Shown here piece by piece: positions 7,740 to 16,530 of a stretch of DNA of 64,000 nt (within the stretch, counting starts at the first letter, position 1; each line of letters begins with the position of its first letter). The notes under the pieces are model-generated. The model saw nothing but the letters and a program-made list of their open reading frames with translations, did not search any database and was not told where the DNA came from. A program made the position numbers and the translations under genes. The stretch is from Mycobacterium sp. E2479 (lineage in GTDB: Bacteria > Actinomycetota > Actinomycetes > Mycobacteriales > Mycobacteriaceae): the NCBI RefSeq assembly GCF_001667925.1, contig NZ_LZJR01000084.1, positions 1-64,000 on the forward strand, given 5' to 3'.

Positions 7740-8899
7740 GCGCCCCGGCAGGTCTGTCCCTGGACAACTGGCTCTCGACGCCCTACGCGCACTGGTCATT
7801 CCAGCACGTCGACGACGTGGTGCCGACGGTCGTGATCTCGCGCGGGACCGGGCCGGTTGCGGCGTTGCCTCCAGCCACTTCTCCCCTGGCCGAGATACCT
7901 CTGGTCAACTCCGGCGAGATCGCTACCACCGTTCGCGAGGTGATGGTTACCACCGCCACCGACGGTTGGGCCATCGCCCACCGGGGGTCGATGGTGGCCG
8001 AGGAGTACCTCGGCGGTTTTGGGCCCCGAACCCGCCATCTGCTGTTTTCGGTGAGCAAGTCGCTGGTGGCGACCGTCGTCGGGGCGTTGCATGGGGTCGG
8101 CGCGATCGCGCTCGATGCGCCGGTGACGGATTACGTTCCCGCACTGGCGAACTGCGGCTACGCAGGTGCGACGGTGCGCCATCTGCTGGATATGAGATCT
8201 GGCATTGACTTTTCGGAAAATTATGAAGATCCGGCCGCGGAGATACATCTTCTCGATCAGGCGATGGGGTGGGCGCCCAGGAGCAGTCCGGGCGCTCCCG
8301 CCACGCTGCAAGAGTTCCTGTTGAACTTACGGCAGAAGTCCGCTCACGGTGGCCCGTTCGAATATCGCTCGTGTGAAACCGATGTGCTGGGCTGGATCTG
8401 CGAGGTCGCCGGCGGCCGACGGATGCCCGAGTTGATGTCACAACTGTTGTGGAGCCGCATCGGGGCCCGATGCGACGCCACGATCGGTGTAGACGCTTGC
8501 GGCACGGGGTTTTTCAACGGCGGCGTCAGTGCTTGTCTCACCGACATGCTCCGATTCGGCTCCCTGTTATTGCGCGACGGTGTCTCATTGACCGGCCAAC
8601 AAGTGGTGCCGGCGGCGTGGATCGCGGACACCCTCGGCGGCGGGCCCGACTCACGTCAGGCGTTCGCCGCCAGCCCCGATGACAACGAAATGCCCGGCGG
8701 GATGTATCGCAACCAGATGTGGTTCCCTTATCCCGGCGATGACGTCGTGCTGTGCCAGGGCATGTGCGGTCAGATGATCTACGTCAATCGCAGCGTGGAG
8801 CTGGTCGCCGCCAAATTATCCACCCAAATGAACTCCCACGAGCCGCACATGCTTGACACGTTGCGCGCTTTCGATGCGGTGGCACGCGAATTGGCTTAG
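7736..8899 (+). CDS. Beta-lactamase-fold serine hydrolase (6-aminohexanoate-dimer-hydrolase type)
   Basis: A 387-residue class C beta-lactamase-like protein starting at GTG 7736, overlapping the TGA of the ATP-grasp gene. The catalytic S-x-x-K is S-V-S-K at residues 105-108; the second motif is Y-R-S at 210-212 (Tyr with a Ser in the usual Asn position, as in esterase and NylB-like members); late motifs M-Y-R-N-Q-M-W and C-Q-G-M-C-G-Q follow. No signal peptide, so a cytoplasmic esterase or amidase is likely. Coupling to an ATP-grasp enzyme suggests a make-and-break pair acting on the same ester or amide, which is inference. Confidence 0.85.
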   Translation: MSAPAGLSLDNWLSTPYAHWSFQHVDDVVPTVVISRGTGPVAALPPATSPLAEIPLVNSGEIATTVREVMVTTATDGWAIAHRGSMVAEEYLGGFGPRTRHLLFSVSKSLVATVVGALHGVGAIALDAPVTDYVPALANCGYAGATVRHLLDMRSGIDFSENYEDPAAEIHLLDQAMGWAPRSSPGAPATLQEFLLNLRQKSAHGGPFEYRSCETDVLGWICEVAGGRRMPELMSQLLWSRIGARCDATIGVDACGTGFFNGGVSACLTDMLRFGSLLLRDGVSLTGQQVVPAAWIADTLGGGPDSRQAFAASPDDNEMPGGMYRNQMWFPYPGDDVVLCQGMCGQMIYVNRSVELVAAKLSTQMNSHEPHMLDTLRAFDAVARELA

Positions 8900-9001
8900 A
8901 TCACTTGATAGCTCGCCGGCACACGCTGAGCATTTCGACGGGCCGCTCTTATGAACACTGGCTATCGTGATGCTGCCTTGCTTTGTTTGGAAGGGAATCA
9001 A

Positions 9002-9354
9002 ATGTCCTCACCCCGACCGCTGGCCACCATCACTGCCCCGATAATGGTTGCCGCCGCAGTTGCGAGCGGCCGCGGCATTGCGGCTGCGACCCCCCAAGAT
9101 GACGCGTACCTCGCGCAATTGCACGCTGTCGGCCTAACATGGCCACCAAAGACGGAAGAGGCGCTGATCGCGGAGGCGCACGACGTGTGCTACGACCTCA
9201 CCTGGGGTTGGACGCCGCAACAATCGCCGACGACCTGCACGCCCGTTTGGACACGAAGGGCGTGACATTGCTAGACGTGGGAAGCCTCGTGAACGCCGCC
9301 CACTCGATTTATTGTCCCGGCAACGTGTGCGACGCCCCTAGCCTTTGCACCTAA
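9002..9354 (+). pseudogene. DUF732 secreted protein with a one-base frameshift
   Basis: ATG 9002 follows GGAAGGGA. The first frame gives a signal peptide and D-D-A-Y-L-A-Q-L-H-A-V-G-L-T-W, the standard opening of the mycobacterial DUF732 family, up to about 9217. It then runs off into a non-homologous tail that stops at 9265. The other half of the domain (T-I-A-D-D-L-H-A-R-L-D, then L-V-N-A-A-H-S-I-Y-C-P) continues in the next frame to 9354. Loss of one base around 9217-9218 explains both halves. DUF732 includes the Rv0203-type exported heme-binding protein. Either a decaying gene or a sequence error. Confidence 0.75.
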
Positions 9355-9471
9355 CTGTCAGGGCCACGGGAAACCGGGTGCCGGCGGCGGCACTTTCCGG
9401 TCCGCTACCAGATCACAACTGCACCACTCGGTGCAGGCCTACCGGTAGGCAACGCCAGGACTGGCTGTAGC

Positions 9472-10035
9472 GTGTCGGCCGTGGAGTCCCGGATGTACTG
9501 TTCCCTCGCGCTTGCGGCTTCGGTCGCAACCACCGCCCTGACGCTCGCCGGCGCGGGCACGGCCACCGCGGCCGGCTCATGCCCCACCGCAGCACCGCAG
9601 AACGGCGGAACACCCGACTGGACTCTGAGCGGCACCACCGGCAGCGTCGCGGTCACCGGGTCAACGGATACGACCGCTCCGCTGGTGAACATCACCGCAC
9701 CGTTCAGCGTGAGCCAGACCCAGGTGCACACGCTGCACGCCGGAGAAGGACCGGTGGTCTCGAGCACCGCCAGGGTCTCCGTCTGCTACATGGGCGTCAA
9801 CGGCCGTGACGGGTCCATCTTCGACAGCAGCTATCAGCGCGGCGAACCGGTCGACTTTCGGCTTACCGGAGTTGTGCCCGGCTTCCAGAAGGCCATCGCC
9901 GGGCAAAAAGTCGGATCTACGGTTGCCGTCGCGATGGTCCCCGCGGATGGCTACCCCGAAGGTCAGCCCAGCGCCGGGATCCGGCCCGGCGACTCGCTCG
10001 TCTTTGCGATCAAGATCCTCAACGCGACGGGATAG
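9472..10035 (+). CDS. Exported FKBP-type peptidyl-prolyl isomerase
   Basis: A 187-residue protein starting at GTG 9472 (GTG 9481 or ATG 9493 are alternatives) with an N-terminal signal sequence ending near A-T-A-A-G. The C-terminal 100 residues form an FKBP domain: V-C-Y-M-G-V-N-G-R-D-G-S-I-F-D-S-S-Y, V-P-G-F-Q-K-A-I-A-G-Q-K-V-G-S-T-V, and the final G-D-S-L-V-F-A-I-K-I-L. FKBP enzymes catalyse cis-trans isomerisation of prolyl bonds; this one would act on exported proteins. Confidence 0.88.
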   Translation: MSAVESRMYCSLALAASVATTALTLAGAGTATAAGSCPTAAPQNGGTPDWTLSGTTGSVAVTGSTDTTAPLVNITAPFSVSQTQVHTLHAGEGPVVSSTARVSVCYMGVNGRDGSIFDSSYQRGEPVDFRLTGVVPGFQKAIAGQKVGSTVAVAMVPADGYPEGQPSAGIRPGDSLVFAIKILNATG

Positions 10036-10062
10036 CGCCCGCTAAATCGCCTGTGCCCCAGG

Positions 10063-10506
10063 TCAATCACTCAAGGGGGCGAACATGAGCGTGGGGTCTA
10101 TCCCGAGTTGTCGAGCGACGTGAGTGGTGTCCCAATATTCACGCCAGTGCGTGATCGCACCGTCGCGGACCTCGAAGAGTGCTGTGACGTAGAACGTTAC
10201 GGCGACGCCGTTCATCTCGTTCACGTCGACCCGCTCGACGACGACGGTGTCGTCGTCGGACACGATCGTGCGGATCTCACTGCCCTCGATCATGCCCGTC
10301 GACAGGGTGTTGTGCTTTTCGAGTTCGGCTCTCGCGGCGTCTCGTCCGCGCACCACCGGGGAGAGCGGCACGTGGAGTTGCCAGACGAAGTCGTCGGCCA
10401 TGAGTGCGGTCATGGCGTCGATGTCCATGCGCTGGCCGTAAGCGGCATGTATGAAATCGACGACGAGCTTTTCGTTGTCGTTCTTGGTCGCAACACTTTT
10501 CGCCAT
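10063..10506 (-). CDS. Limonene-1,2-epoxide-hydrolase-like (SnoaL fold) protein
   Basis: A 147-residue protein of the NTF2/SnoaL fold. It keeps the Arg-x-Asp and second Asp arrangement of limonene-epoxide hydrolases (E-R-V-D-V with Arg92 and Asp94, and W-R-E-Y-W-D with Asp126), suggesting a one-step epoxide hydrolase similar to mycobacterial EphG, which acts on steroid or lipid epoxides. The specific substrate is unknown. It lies convergent to the FKBP gene and downstream of the phytochrome gene on the same strand, separated by about 95 bp. Confidence 0.75.
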   Translation of the reverse strand: MAKSVATKNDNEKLVVDFIHAAYGQRMDIDAMTALMADDFVWQLHVPLSPVVRGRDAARAELEKHNTLSTGMIEGSEIRTIVSDDDTVVVERVDVNEMNGVAVTFYVTALFEVRDGAITHWREYWDTTHVARQLGIDPTLMFAPLSD

Positions 10507-10600
10507 CTCGCCGTCCTTGGTGATTGCAGTTCGCTACCTTTCGGACTGTGGATGGCCGCGACCGAATTCGGCGCTGATATACGAATCGCTTAACGAGGGT

Positions 10601-12880
10601 TCAGGGACGGCGCAACGTGATGATGGTGACGTCGTCGTCGGTATGGTCCGATGCCATCACCGTCCAGATCCGGGTCGCCGCCGAGTCCCCTGCCTGACCA
10701 AGGGTTTCGGCCAGAAGATCGAGTCCATCGTCGATGGACCCACCCCGGCGTTCCACCAAGCCGTCGGAGAACAGGACCATGCCGTGCCCGGGTTCGATAC
10801 TGAAGGTGCTGGGTACATATCTGACACCCTTGACGCCGATCGGCGGCGACAGCTTGATCGGTGCCGGGATCGCTGTCGAGTTCGTCAGGTACGGCATCAA
10901 ATGGCCCGCCGAGGCCGCCTCCACCTGGCCTGAGCGAAGATCGACCCGCGCTGCGATGACGGTGGCGAACGCGCCGCGCAGCATGTGCACACAGAAGTCG
11001 TTGAGCTGCTCCAGGGCTTCAGCCGGTGTGGCGCCGGCGAACAACTGAGCACGCAGCGCGTTGCGTAGCGCCGCCATGGTGCCGGCCGCGGCGATGCCAT
11101 GCCCGGCGACGTCGCCGATCAACACGATCAGCCGGCCGTCGCGGAGCTCGAACGCGTCATACCAGTCGCCGCCGACATTGTCCCCCGCGGCGGGCTCGTA
11201 ATGGGCTGACAGCTCCCAGCTTTCGAGGTCCGGGATCGACTCGGGCAGCAGGCTGCGCTGTAGCGTCTCAGCCAAGCGCAATGCTCCGCGCGTCCGGCGG
11301 TACAGCGACTCGACCAGGTGGCGCCGCAACAACCCCGCGGATTCGATCTCGCTCGACGACCACGGTTCACTGCGTCGATGGACGATCTCGCGCCACCGGT
11401 CAAACGATTTGCGCGGACTGAGCCGAAGGTGGTCGCCCTCACTGACGGCGATCGCCTTGTTGTACGGGTCGCCGCCCCAGTCCACCGAACGCAGCACCTC
11501 CCGCCGGAACCAAACGGCGAATTGCCCGTCAGGCAGGTTGAGCACGAGCGCGCCGGCGGCCAGCTGCGGGTCGAGCTCGAGCTCGGGCAACGCCCGGGAC
11601 AGGCACTCGCTGCTTGCGATGTCGTCGTCCATGTCACGCGCCCAGTCGGCGACGGCGGAGACGACTTCCGGCGGCGGAACCGAGCCGCGTAGACGGGTGT
11701 CGCCCCCGATGTTGATGACCACGCCGTCGGCGGGCACGAGGTCGAGCAGGTCGGGCGCGCCGAGCAGCGCCTGCGACAGCGGCTCGGCGTCATCGAGCGT
11801 GGCGGCGGTGAGCTTGCCCAGTATGGCCTGGGCGGCCAACCGCTTATGCAGTTGTTCGTCCTCGAATCGGTCGACCAGTCGCAACGACAGGGTCGCGCCG
11901 AGGAACTCGGCCGCCGCCCGGGTGCCGAAGGGTGGCAGGTGTGGACCGGCGTAGTGGTGGCAGGCGATCAGTCCCCACAGCCGTCCCTGCCGCAGCAACG
12001 AGATCGACATCGATGCGTGCACGCCCATGTTCTGCAGGTACTCGATGTGGATGGGCGAAACGCTGCGCAGCGTGGCATACGTCAGGTCCAGCGGCGTAGT
12101 GCTCACCGGGTCGATGCTCGGGATCAGCGGTGCTGGCGTGTAGTCGACGTCGGAAATCAGCCGAATCCAATTCTTCTCGTACAGCGCGCGCGCCTGGGCC
12201 GGGATGTCGGTCGAGGGGTAGTGCAGGCCGAGGAAGGAGTTGAGGTCGTCGCGCTTGGACTCGGCAACGACCTCGCCGTTGTATTCCTCGTCGTAGCGGT
12301 ACACCATCACCCGGTCGAAGCCGGTCAGGTCCCGGACGGCGCGCGCGGCGGTGGCATACAGCTCGGTCAGCGTGGCCGCCCGGTTCAATTCCTCCACCGC
12401 ACCGCGGACCGCCTGATAGGTGTTCGGAAATGAGAACGGCCGTACCCCATAAGCGATCTCGAGCTCGACCAACACGACGCCGCCCGGCTCACGGTGCAGG
12501 ATCGCGTCGAAGGCGCGCGACTCGCCGGCGACCTCGATGGTGAACTCGAAAGGGTTGTTCTGGCGCAGACTGCCGAAGGTCGCAGCGGCCTGCTCGACGC
12601 GGGCGGCCTGCTCGGAACCGATGAGTGCGGACAGATGCCGGCCCAGGACGGCCTCCACGGGACGCCCGAGCAGGTCGGTGACGTTGGCGCTGACCTGACG
12701 CACCTCGAACGCGGGCTCGCGTACCACCGCGAGCACACCACGCGGCTGGATGCTGCCGGGGATGTGGATCGGCTCACGCGCACAGTTGTCCAGGTCGATG
12801 GGGGTGCCTACCGGCACGAGATCGTCGATCGGCTGATGCGTGGGCACCGATGGGCGAACGAGCCGCTCGTCGCTGGTCAC
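10601..12880 (-). CDS. Bacteriophytochrome fused to a SpoIIE-type PP2C phosphatase
   Basis: A 759-residue photoreceptor. PAS domain (about 20-140) with Cys33 in N-C-A-R-E-P-I-H-I-P-G, the residue that covalently holds biliverdin in bacteriophytochromes. GAF domain (about 165-335) with P-S-T-D-I-P-A-Q-A-R (Asp225), His278 and His308, which match the chromophore-contacting residues of the family. PHY domain (about 345-510) with the tongue motif P-R-K-S-F at 489-493. Output domain (about 550-757) is a SpoIIE-like Ser/Thr phosphatase with G-G-D-W-Y-D (571-575), I-G-D-V-A-G-H-G (588-595), F-S-D-G (704-707) and D-D-D-V (748-751), so its metal site looks intact. It probably controls an anti-sigma or anti-anti-sigma partner in response to red/far-red light; the partner is not in the window. 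Divergent from the heme oxygenase gene. Confidence 0.95.
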   Translation of the reverse strand: MTSDERLVRPSVPTHQPIDDLVPVGTPIDLDNCAREPIHIPGSIQPRGVLAVVREPAFEVRQVSANVTDLLGRPVEAVLGRHLSALIGSEQAARVEQAAATFGSLRQNNPFEFTIEVAGESRAFDAILHREPGGVVLVELEIAYGVRPFSFPNTYQAVRGAVEELNRAATLTELYATAARAVRDLTGFDRVMVYRYDEEYNGEVVAESKRDDLNSFLGLHYPSTDIPAQARALYEKNWIRLISDVDYTPAPLIPSIDPVSTTPLDLTYATLRSVSPIHIEYLQNMGVHASMSISLLRQGRLWGLIACHHYAGPHLPPFGTRAAAEFLGATLSLRLVDRFEDEQLHKRLAAQAILGKLTAATLDDAEPLSQALLGAPDLLDLVPADGVVINIGGDTRLRGSVPPPEVVSAVADWARDMDDDIASSECLSRALPELELDPQLAAGALVLNLPDGQFAVWFRREVLRSVDWGGDPYNKAIAVSEGDHLRLSPRKSFDRWREIVHRRSEPWSSSEIESAGLLRRHLVESLYRRTRGALRLAETLQRSLLPESIPDLESWELSAHYEPAAGDNVGGDWYDAFELRDGRLIVLIGDVAGHGIAAAGTMAALRNALRAQLFAGATPAEALEQLNDFCVHMLRGAFATVIAARVDLRSGQVEAASAGHLMPYLTNSTAIPAPIKLSPPIGVKGVRYVPSTFSIEPGHGMVLFSDGLVERRGGSIDDGLDLLAETLGQAGDSAATRIWTVMASDHTDDDVTIITLRRP

Positions 12881-13075
12881 GCGAGCGGCTTCATCGGATT
12901 GGTGAGGGTTAGCAGCCAGACCTCCAAGCTATCAATGCGTGTCGCCCCGTTGGCCGGCACTGTGGCCCGCGCGCTCACAATAATTTCTCCCGACAGCAAC
13001 ACTCGGGCTTTCGGCTCTGCCTGCATCCGCTGCAGCAACCGCCCGCCGCGATCATCAATGTAATGTGAGCAGGTC

Positions 13076-13729
13076 ATGCGCTCGATCGCCGTTCCAACAA
13101 GCCGCCGTCTGTCGGTCGCGATGAAAGAGGGCTCGGCGGCCGAACACGATGCCGCCGAGCAGAGCCCATTCATGTCCGAACTGCTCGCCGGCCGGATTGG
13201 CGCGGCGGGCTACGCCGCCTACTTGCTGCGGTTGCGGATCGTGTACGCCGCCCTGGAGGAAGCCGTGCGGGCGCGCCGTGACGATGCCATGGTCGCCGCT
13301 GTGTATGACCCCGCGTTGGAGCGACTGACGGCTATCGACGCCGACCTCGAATACTGGCAGCCCCGGGGTGCCGAACGGGAAGTCGACTCCCCCGCCGCGG
13401 CGGCCTATGCCGAGCGGCTGCGCGCTTCCACGTGGGGCGGCGCGCTGGTGGCCCACCACTACACCCGTTATCTCGGCGACCTGTCCGGAGGGCGGGGCAT
13501 CGGCAAAATCCTGGACCGCACGTTTGCCCTGCGCGGTGTCGGCCTTTCCTTCTACGAATTCCCCGTGCGGCCCAAACCGTACAAGGACGCGTACCGGGCT
13601 CGCCTCGACGCCCTGAGCGCCGACGCCGTGGAGATCGATCGCATCGTCTGCGAGGTGAAATTCGCCTTCGGCCTCAACCAGGCCCTCTTCGATGAATTGG
13701 CCGACGACCTTGTGGACCGTCAGCGCTGA
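13076..13729 (+). CDS. Heme oxygenase (biliverdin-forming)
   Basis: A 217-residue heme oxygenase of the HO-1/HmuO type. Proximal heme ligand His24 lies in A-A-E-H-D-A-A-E-Q-S-P-F-M; the distal helix glycines are in Y-L-G-D-L-S-G-G-R-G-I-G; and F-Y-E-F and Y-K-D-A-Y-R follow as usual. The enzyme converts heme to biliverdin, CO and iron. Its divergent position beside a bacteriophytochrome with an intact bilin-binding Cys strongly suggests that it supplies the chromophore, although iron recovery from heme is an additional possible role. ATG 13076 is used; a second ATG lies at 13121. Confidence 0.93.
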   Translation: MRSIAVPTSRRLSVAMKEGSAAEHDAAEQSPFMSELLAGRIGAAGYAAYLLRLRIVYAALEEAVRARRDDAMVAAVYDPALERLTAIDADLEYWQPRGAEREVDSPAAAAYAERLRASTWGGALVAHHYTRYLGDLSGGRGIGKILDRTFALRGVGLSFYEFPVRPKPYKDAYRARLDALSADAVEIDRIVCEVKFAFGLNQALFDELADDLVDRQR

Positions 13730-13759
13730 ACCACGCCCGCGAGGCCCCCAACGGACGTG

Positions 13760-14521
13760 TCAGACTTGGTTGAATCCGCCGTCGGCGGTCACCGTGGATC
13801 CGGTGGTGAAGCTGGACAGATCACTGGCCAAAAATACTGCGGCATTGGCGATCTCGATCGGGTCGGCGAAGCGGCCCAGCGGGATCGTGGCGATGCGACC
13901 GGCGCGGAACTCTTCGATCGACGCTTGGGGATCGGTTTGCGCTGCCAGCGTGTCGCTTCCGGGAGTGGCCGTGGAACCGGCCACGAGGACGTTGACCCGG
14001 ATGTTGCGGTCGGCGAGCTCGTTGGCCCAGGCGCGGGCCAATGATCGGACGGCCGCCTTGGTGGCGGCGTAGATACTCAGTCCCTGGCGTCCACGGTCGG
14101 CGGTGGTGGAGCCGGTGAGGATAATCGAGGCGCCATCGTTGAGCAGCGGCAGCGCTTTCTGCACGGTGTGGACGACTCCCTTGACGTTGGTGGTCAGCAG
14201 CGCGTCGAGGTCCTCGTCGGTGATCTGACCCAGCCGCGCCACCCTCGTCGATCCGGCGTTGGCCATCACGATGTCGAGGCCCTTGCCCGCAGCCGCGACC
14301 TCCGAGTACAGCCGATCGAGATCACCCGGCACTCCGACGTCGCCACCTACGGCTGCGGCGCGCGGCCCTAATTGCGTTGCCGCGTCATCGAGTTCGGGCC
14401 TGCGTCGACCGGTGATGAACACCCGGTCGACGCCTTCGGCGAGAAACCGCTGCGCGGTGGCCAGCCCGATGCCCGAGTTGGCGCCGGTGATGACCGCGAT
14501 CTTATGGTCGAGCAATCCCAT
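13760..14521 (-). CDS. Short-chain dehydrogenase/reductase
   Basis: A 253-residue classical SDR. Cofactor motif T-G-A-N-S-G-I-G at about residues 12-19, N-A-G at 89-91, catalytic Ser in L-T-G-S-T-T, and the Y-A-A-T-K pair at about 151-155. R-R-R following the second strand suggests NADPH preference. The C-terminus T-G-S-T-V-T-A-D-G-G-F is typical. Substrate unknown. It is convergent to the heme oxygenase gene (30 bp apart). Confidence 0.9.
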   Translation of the reverse strand: MGLLDHKIAVITGANSGIGLATAQRFLAEGVDRVFITGRRRPELDDAATQLGPRAAAVGGDVGVPGDLDRLYSEVAAAGKGLDIVMANAGSTRVARLGQITDEDLDALLTTNVKGVVHTVQKALPLLNDGASIILTGSTTADRGRQGLSIYAATKAAVRSLARAWANELADRNIRVNVLVAGSTATPGSDTLAAQTDPQASIEEFRAGRIATIPLGRFADPIEIANAAVFLASDLSSFTTGSTVTADGGFNQV

Positions 14522-14622
14522 TCAGTTCTCCTGAGGTCGGCGCGCCGCGCTGTGTCCGCTCATCCAAGCCCGATTAGTTTAATTGCACGCCAAACCATTT
14601 GGTCGGCTTCGCGTCTGTCAGA

Positions 14623-14784
14623 TCAGGCATCCGTTGGGGAATCTGCCTCTGATGAGCACGACTCGATGGGGCCGAGCTGCAAGCGATCATGCGCTGCCAC
14701 CCGCGTGGCCGCCTCAACCGCGGCATCAAACCCGCCCGCCGCCAACACTTCGGCAATTCCGCGCATAACTTGCGTTGCCGCCAT
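14623..14784 (-). CDS. Possible small hypothetical protein
   Basis: A 53-codon frame on the minus strand beginning M-A-A-T-Q-V-M-R-G-I-A-E-V-L-A-A-G-G-F. It has a protein-like alanine/valine-rich amphipathic composition (helices F-D-A-A-V-E-A-A-T-R-V-A-A-H-D) unlike the surrounding open frames, but the GGAGG upstream is only two bases from the ATG. It may be a real small protein or the tail of a lost gene, since the frame is open upstream to about 14860. I do not recognise a family. Confidence 0.25.
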   Translation of the reverse strand: MAATQVMRGIAEVLAAGGFDAAVEAATRVAAHDRLQLGPIESCSSEADSPTDA

Positions 14785-14957
14785 CGCCTCCACCGTCAGC
14801 CGTGGTGAGAGCCGGTGACAACGGGCAGCCTCAACCGACCCGTTCCTCCCGAACTAATGTCTGCAGCATGATCGCCGCTTTGATCCTGCCGCCGTGGTCA
14901 GTGCGCAGTCCGCTGCGGGCAGCAGCGGAACCCGCACACTAGAGCCGGTACACAAGC

Positions 14958-15638
14958 GTGGCCCTGGCACTGGCGCTTGCCGGACTGGCGTTTCTCGACT
15001 CGCTGAATGTGCTCAACCTGGGCGTGGTCTCAGCCGTCATCTTCGACAGCCGGCTGGGTCGTCGGTCACCGATTCCCGGCGCCCTGAGCTACATCGCGGG
15101 TGTGTTTGCGGTGACGACCACCTTTGGCGTGTGCACCGTGCTGGGCATCAGCTTCATCACCGACGTGCTCGACTTTCGTCTGACACCGGCGATTCGCTTC
15201 CGAGGCGAACTGCTGCTGGGGATCGTGCTGATCGGTTTGGCTTACTTCCCGCTCACCGCGCAATCATCGGCGCCGGGTTGGGCGCTGGCGGCGATGCGGC
15301 AACGTCCGTGGCTGCTGGGGTTTCTGGGGCTGGCGGTGGGCAGTGGCCAAGCCCCGACGGCTGTGCCCTACCTCACCGGATTGGCGATGCTCGCCGCGCT
15401 GCGCCCTCGACCGCCGTTCTGGCCATCGGTCATCATCGCCTACTGGGTTATCGCTCTCTCGCCGCCGCTGTTGATACTGGCCCTCTCGATGAGAAAGACC
15501 ATGCCAGCCAAGCGGATTCAGCGTGCGATTGTGCGTGCGCTCACTCGCTACGGCCCGATGTCGGTGCGGCTGTTGTTCCTGGTTTTCGGAATCGGGCTCA
15601 TTGCCGATGCGCTCGTCAATCACAGCGCGCTCTGGTGA
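14958..15638 (+). CDS. GAP/Sap family (sulfolipid-1-addressing-like) membrane protein
   Basis: A 226-residue polytopic membrane protein with about six hydrophobic segments, starting at GTG 14958. The opening A-F-L-D-S-L-N-V-L-N-L-G-V, the R-R-S-P-I-P-G-A-L-S-Y-I-A-G-V segment and the loop P-W-L-L-G-F-L-G-L-A-V-G-S-G-Q-A-P-T-A-V-P-Y fit the mycobacterial GAP (peptidoglycolipid addressing protein) family, which is related to LysE exporters and includes Sap proteins needed for glycolipid export. Only eight bases separate it from the next gene, so they probably form an operon. Confidence 0.8.
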   Translation: MALALALAGLAFLDSLNVLNLGVVSAVIFDSRLGRRSPIPGALSYIAGVFAVTTTFGVCTVLGISFITDVLDFRLTPAIRFRGELLLGIVLIGLAYFPLTAQSSAPGWALAAMRQRPWLLGFLGLAVGSGQAPTAVPYLTGLAMLAALRPRPPFWPSVIIAYWVIALSPPLLILALSMRKTMPAKRIQRAIVRALTRYGPMSVRLLFLVFGIGLIADALVNHSALW

Positions 15639-15644
15639 CGGGCC

Positions 15645-16457
15645 GTGACTTCTCATGTCTTGCACAGCGAGCTGGATTACGTTGTCGCTGTGATCGATCG
15701 TCAAGAACGCGCGATGTCCTTCGGTTCGATCGCCGAGGACTACGACGGGCTTCGGCCGCACCCTCCGCGCCAGGCCGTGGACTGGTTGTTGCCGTCCGAG
15801 TGTGAGGTGGCCGTCGACGTGGGCGCGGGCACCGGACTGTTCACCCGCACGCTCGTCGGCCGGGCGGCGCAAGTCGTCGCCGTCGAGCCGGATGCGCGGA
15901 TGCGCGCTGTGCTGGCCGAGCGCTCTCCGGAGGTGCGCGTCGTGGCGGGCACCGGTGAGGCGATCCCCCTCCCCGACCATTCTGCCGATGCGCTGTTCGT
16001 CTCGTCGGCATGGCATTGGATGGATCCCGAACGGGCCGTTCCGGAGATCGGTCGCGTGTTGCGCGACGGCGGGCGGTTCGGGCTGATCTGGACGAGTCGC
16101 GACCGCGACGTGGACTGGGTTCGCGACCTCGACCGGCTCCCCGGTGACGACACGACCGAGGCGGATGCGCCGGATCGCTTCCGCCGCCGGCACCAGGACG
16201 TCGTCCTCCCCGATCCGCACATCTTCCACGACGTCGCCCGTGAGACGTTCGCATTCGTGCGGACTATGGCCATCGAAGATGTCGTCGCGATGGTCGGCAC
16301 GTACAGCCGGCTGATCATCGCCTCGTCGGATGACCGCGCGCGGCGGCTCGACCACGCCCGAGCCCTCCTGGCCGAGCGTTTCCCGGGCGCCGACGCGATC
16401 GACGTCCCCATGCAGTCCCGATGCTGGCGCGCCGACCGGATCGCCCGCGACAGGTAA
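15645..16457 (+). CDS. Class I SAM-dependent methyltransferase
   Basis: A 270-residue methyltransferase. The core begins with M-S-F-G-S-I-A-E-D-Y-D-G-L-R-P at ATG 15714, so the true start may be there rather than the GTG at 15645. SAM-binding motif I is V-A-V-D-V-G-A-G-T-G-L-F-T; the second acidic residue is in V-A-V-E-P-D; and the post-motif S-A-W-H-W-M-D-P-E is typical of the Methyltransf_11 type. Substrate unknown; it follows the Sap-like gene closely and may act on the same lipid pathway. Confidence 0.85.
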   Translation: MTSHVLHSELDYVVAVIDRQERAMSFGSIAEDYDGLRPHPPRQAVDWLLPSECEVAVDVGAGTGLFTRTLVGRAAQVVAVEPDARMRAVLAERSPEVRVVAGTGEAIPLPDHSADALFVSSAWHWMDPERAVPEIGRVLRDGGRFGLIWTSRDRDVDWVRDLDRLPGDDTTEADAPDRFRRRHQDVVLPDPHIFHDVARETFAFVRTMAIEDVVAMVGTYSRLIIASSDDRARRLDHARALLAERFPGADAIDVPMQSRCWRADRIARDR

Positions 16458-16530
16458 GCACTGGCGCCCGATTCTTCCGAATGTCGAAGACAGCAAGGGG
16501 TTAAGCGCGTAACTTCTGCCGCACCACTCT

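Noticed and set aside
15264..16496. 410-codon open frame on the minus strand opposite the methyltransferase at 15645
   Set aside because: It mirrors a real methyltransferase gene with intact motifs, has no recognisable domain, and is the usual antisense open frame of GC-rich DNA.
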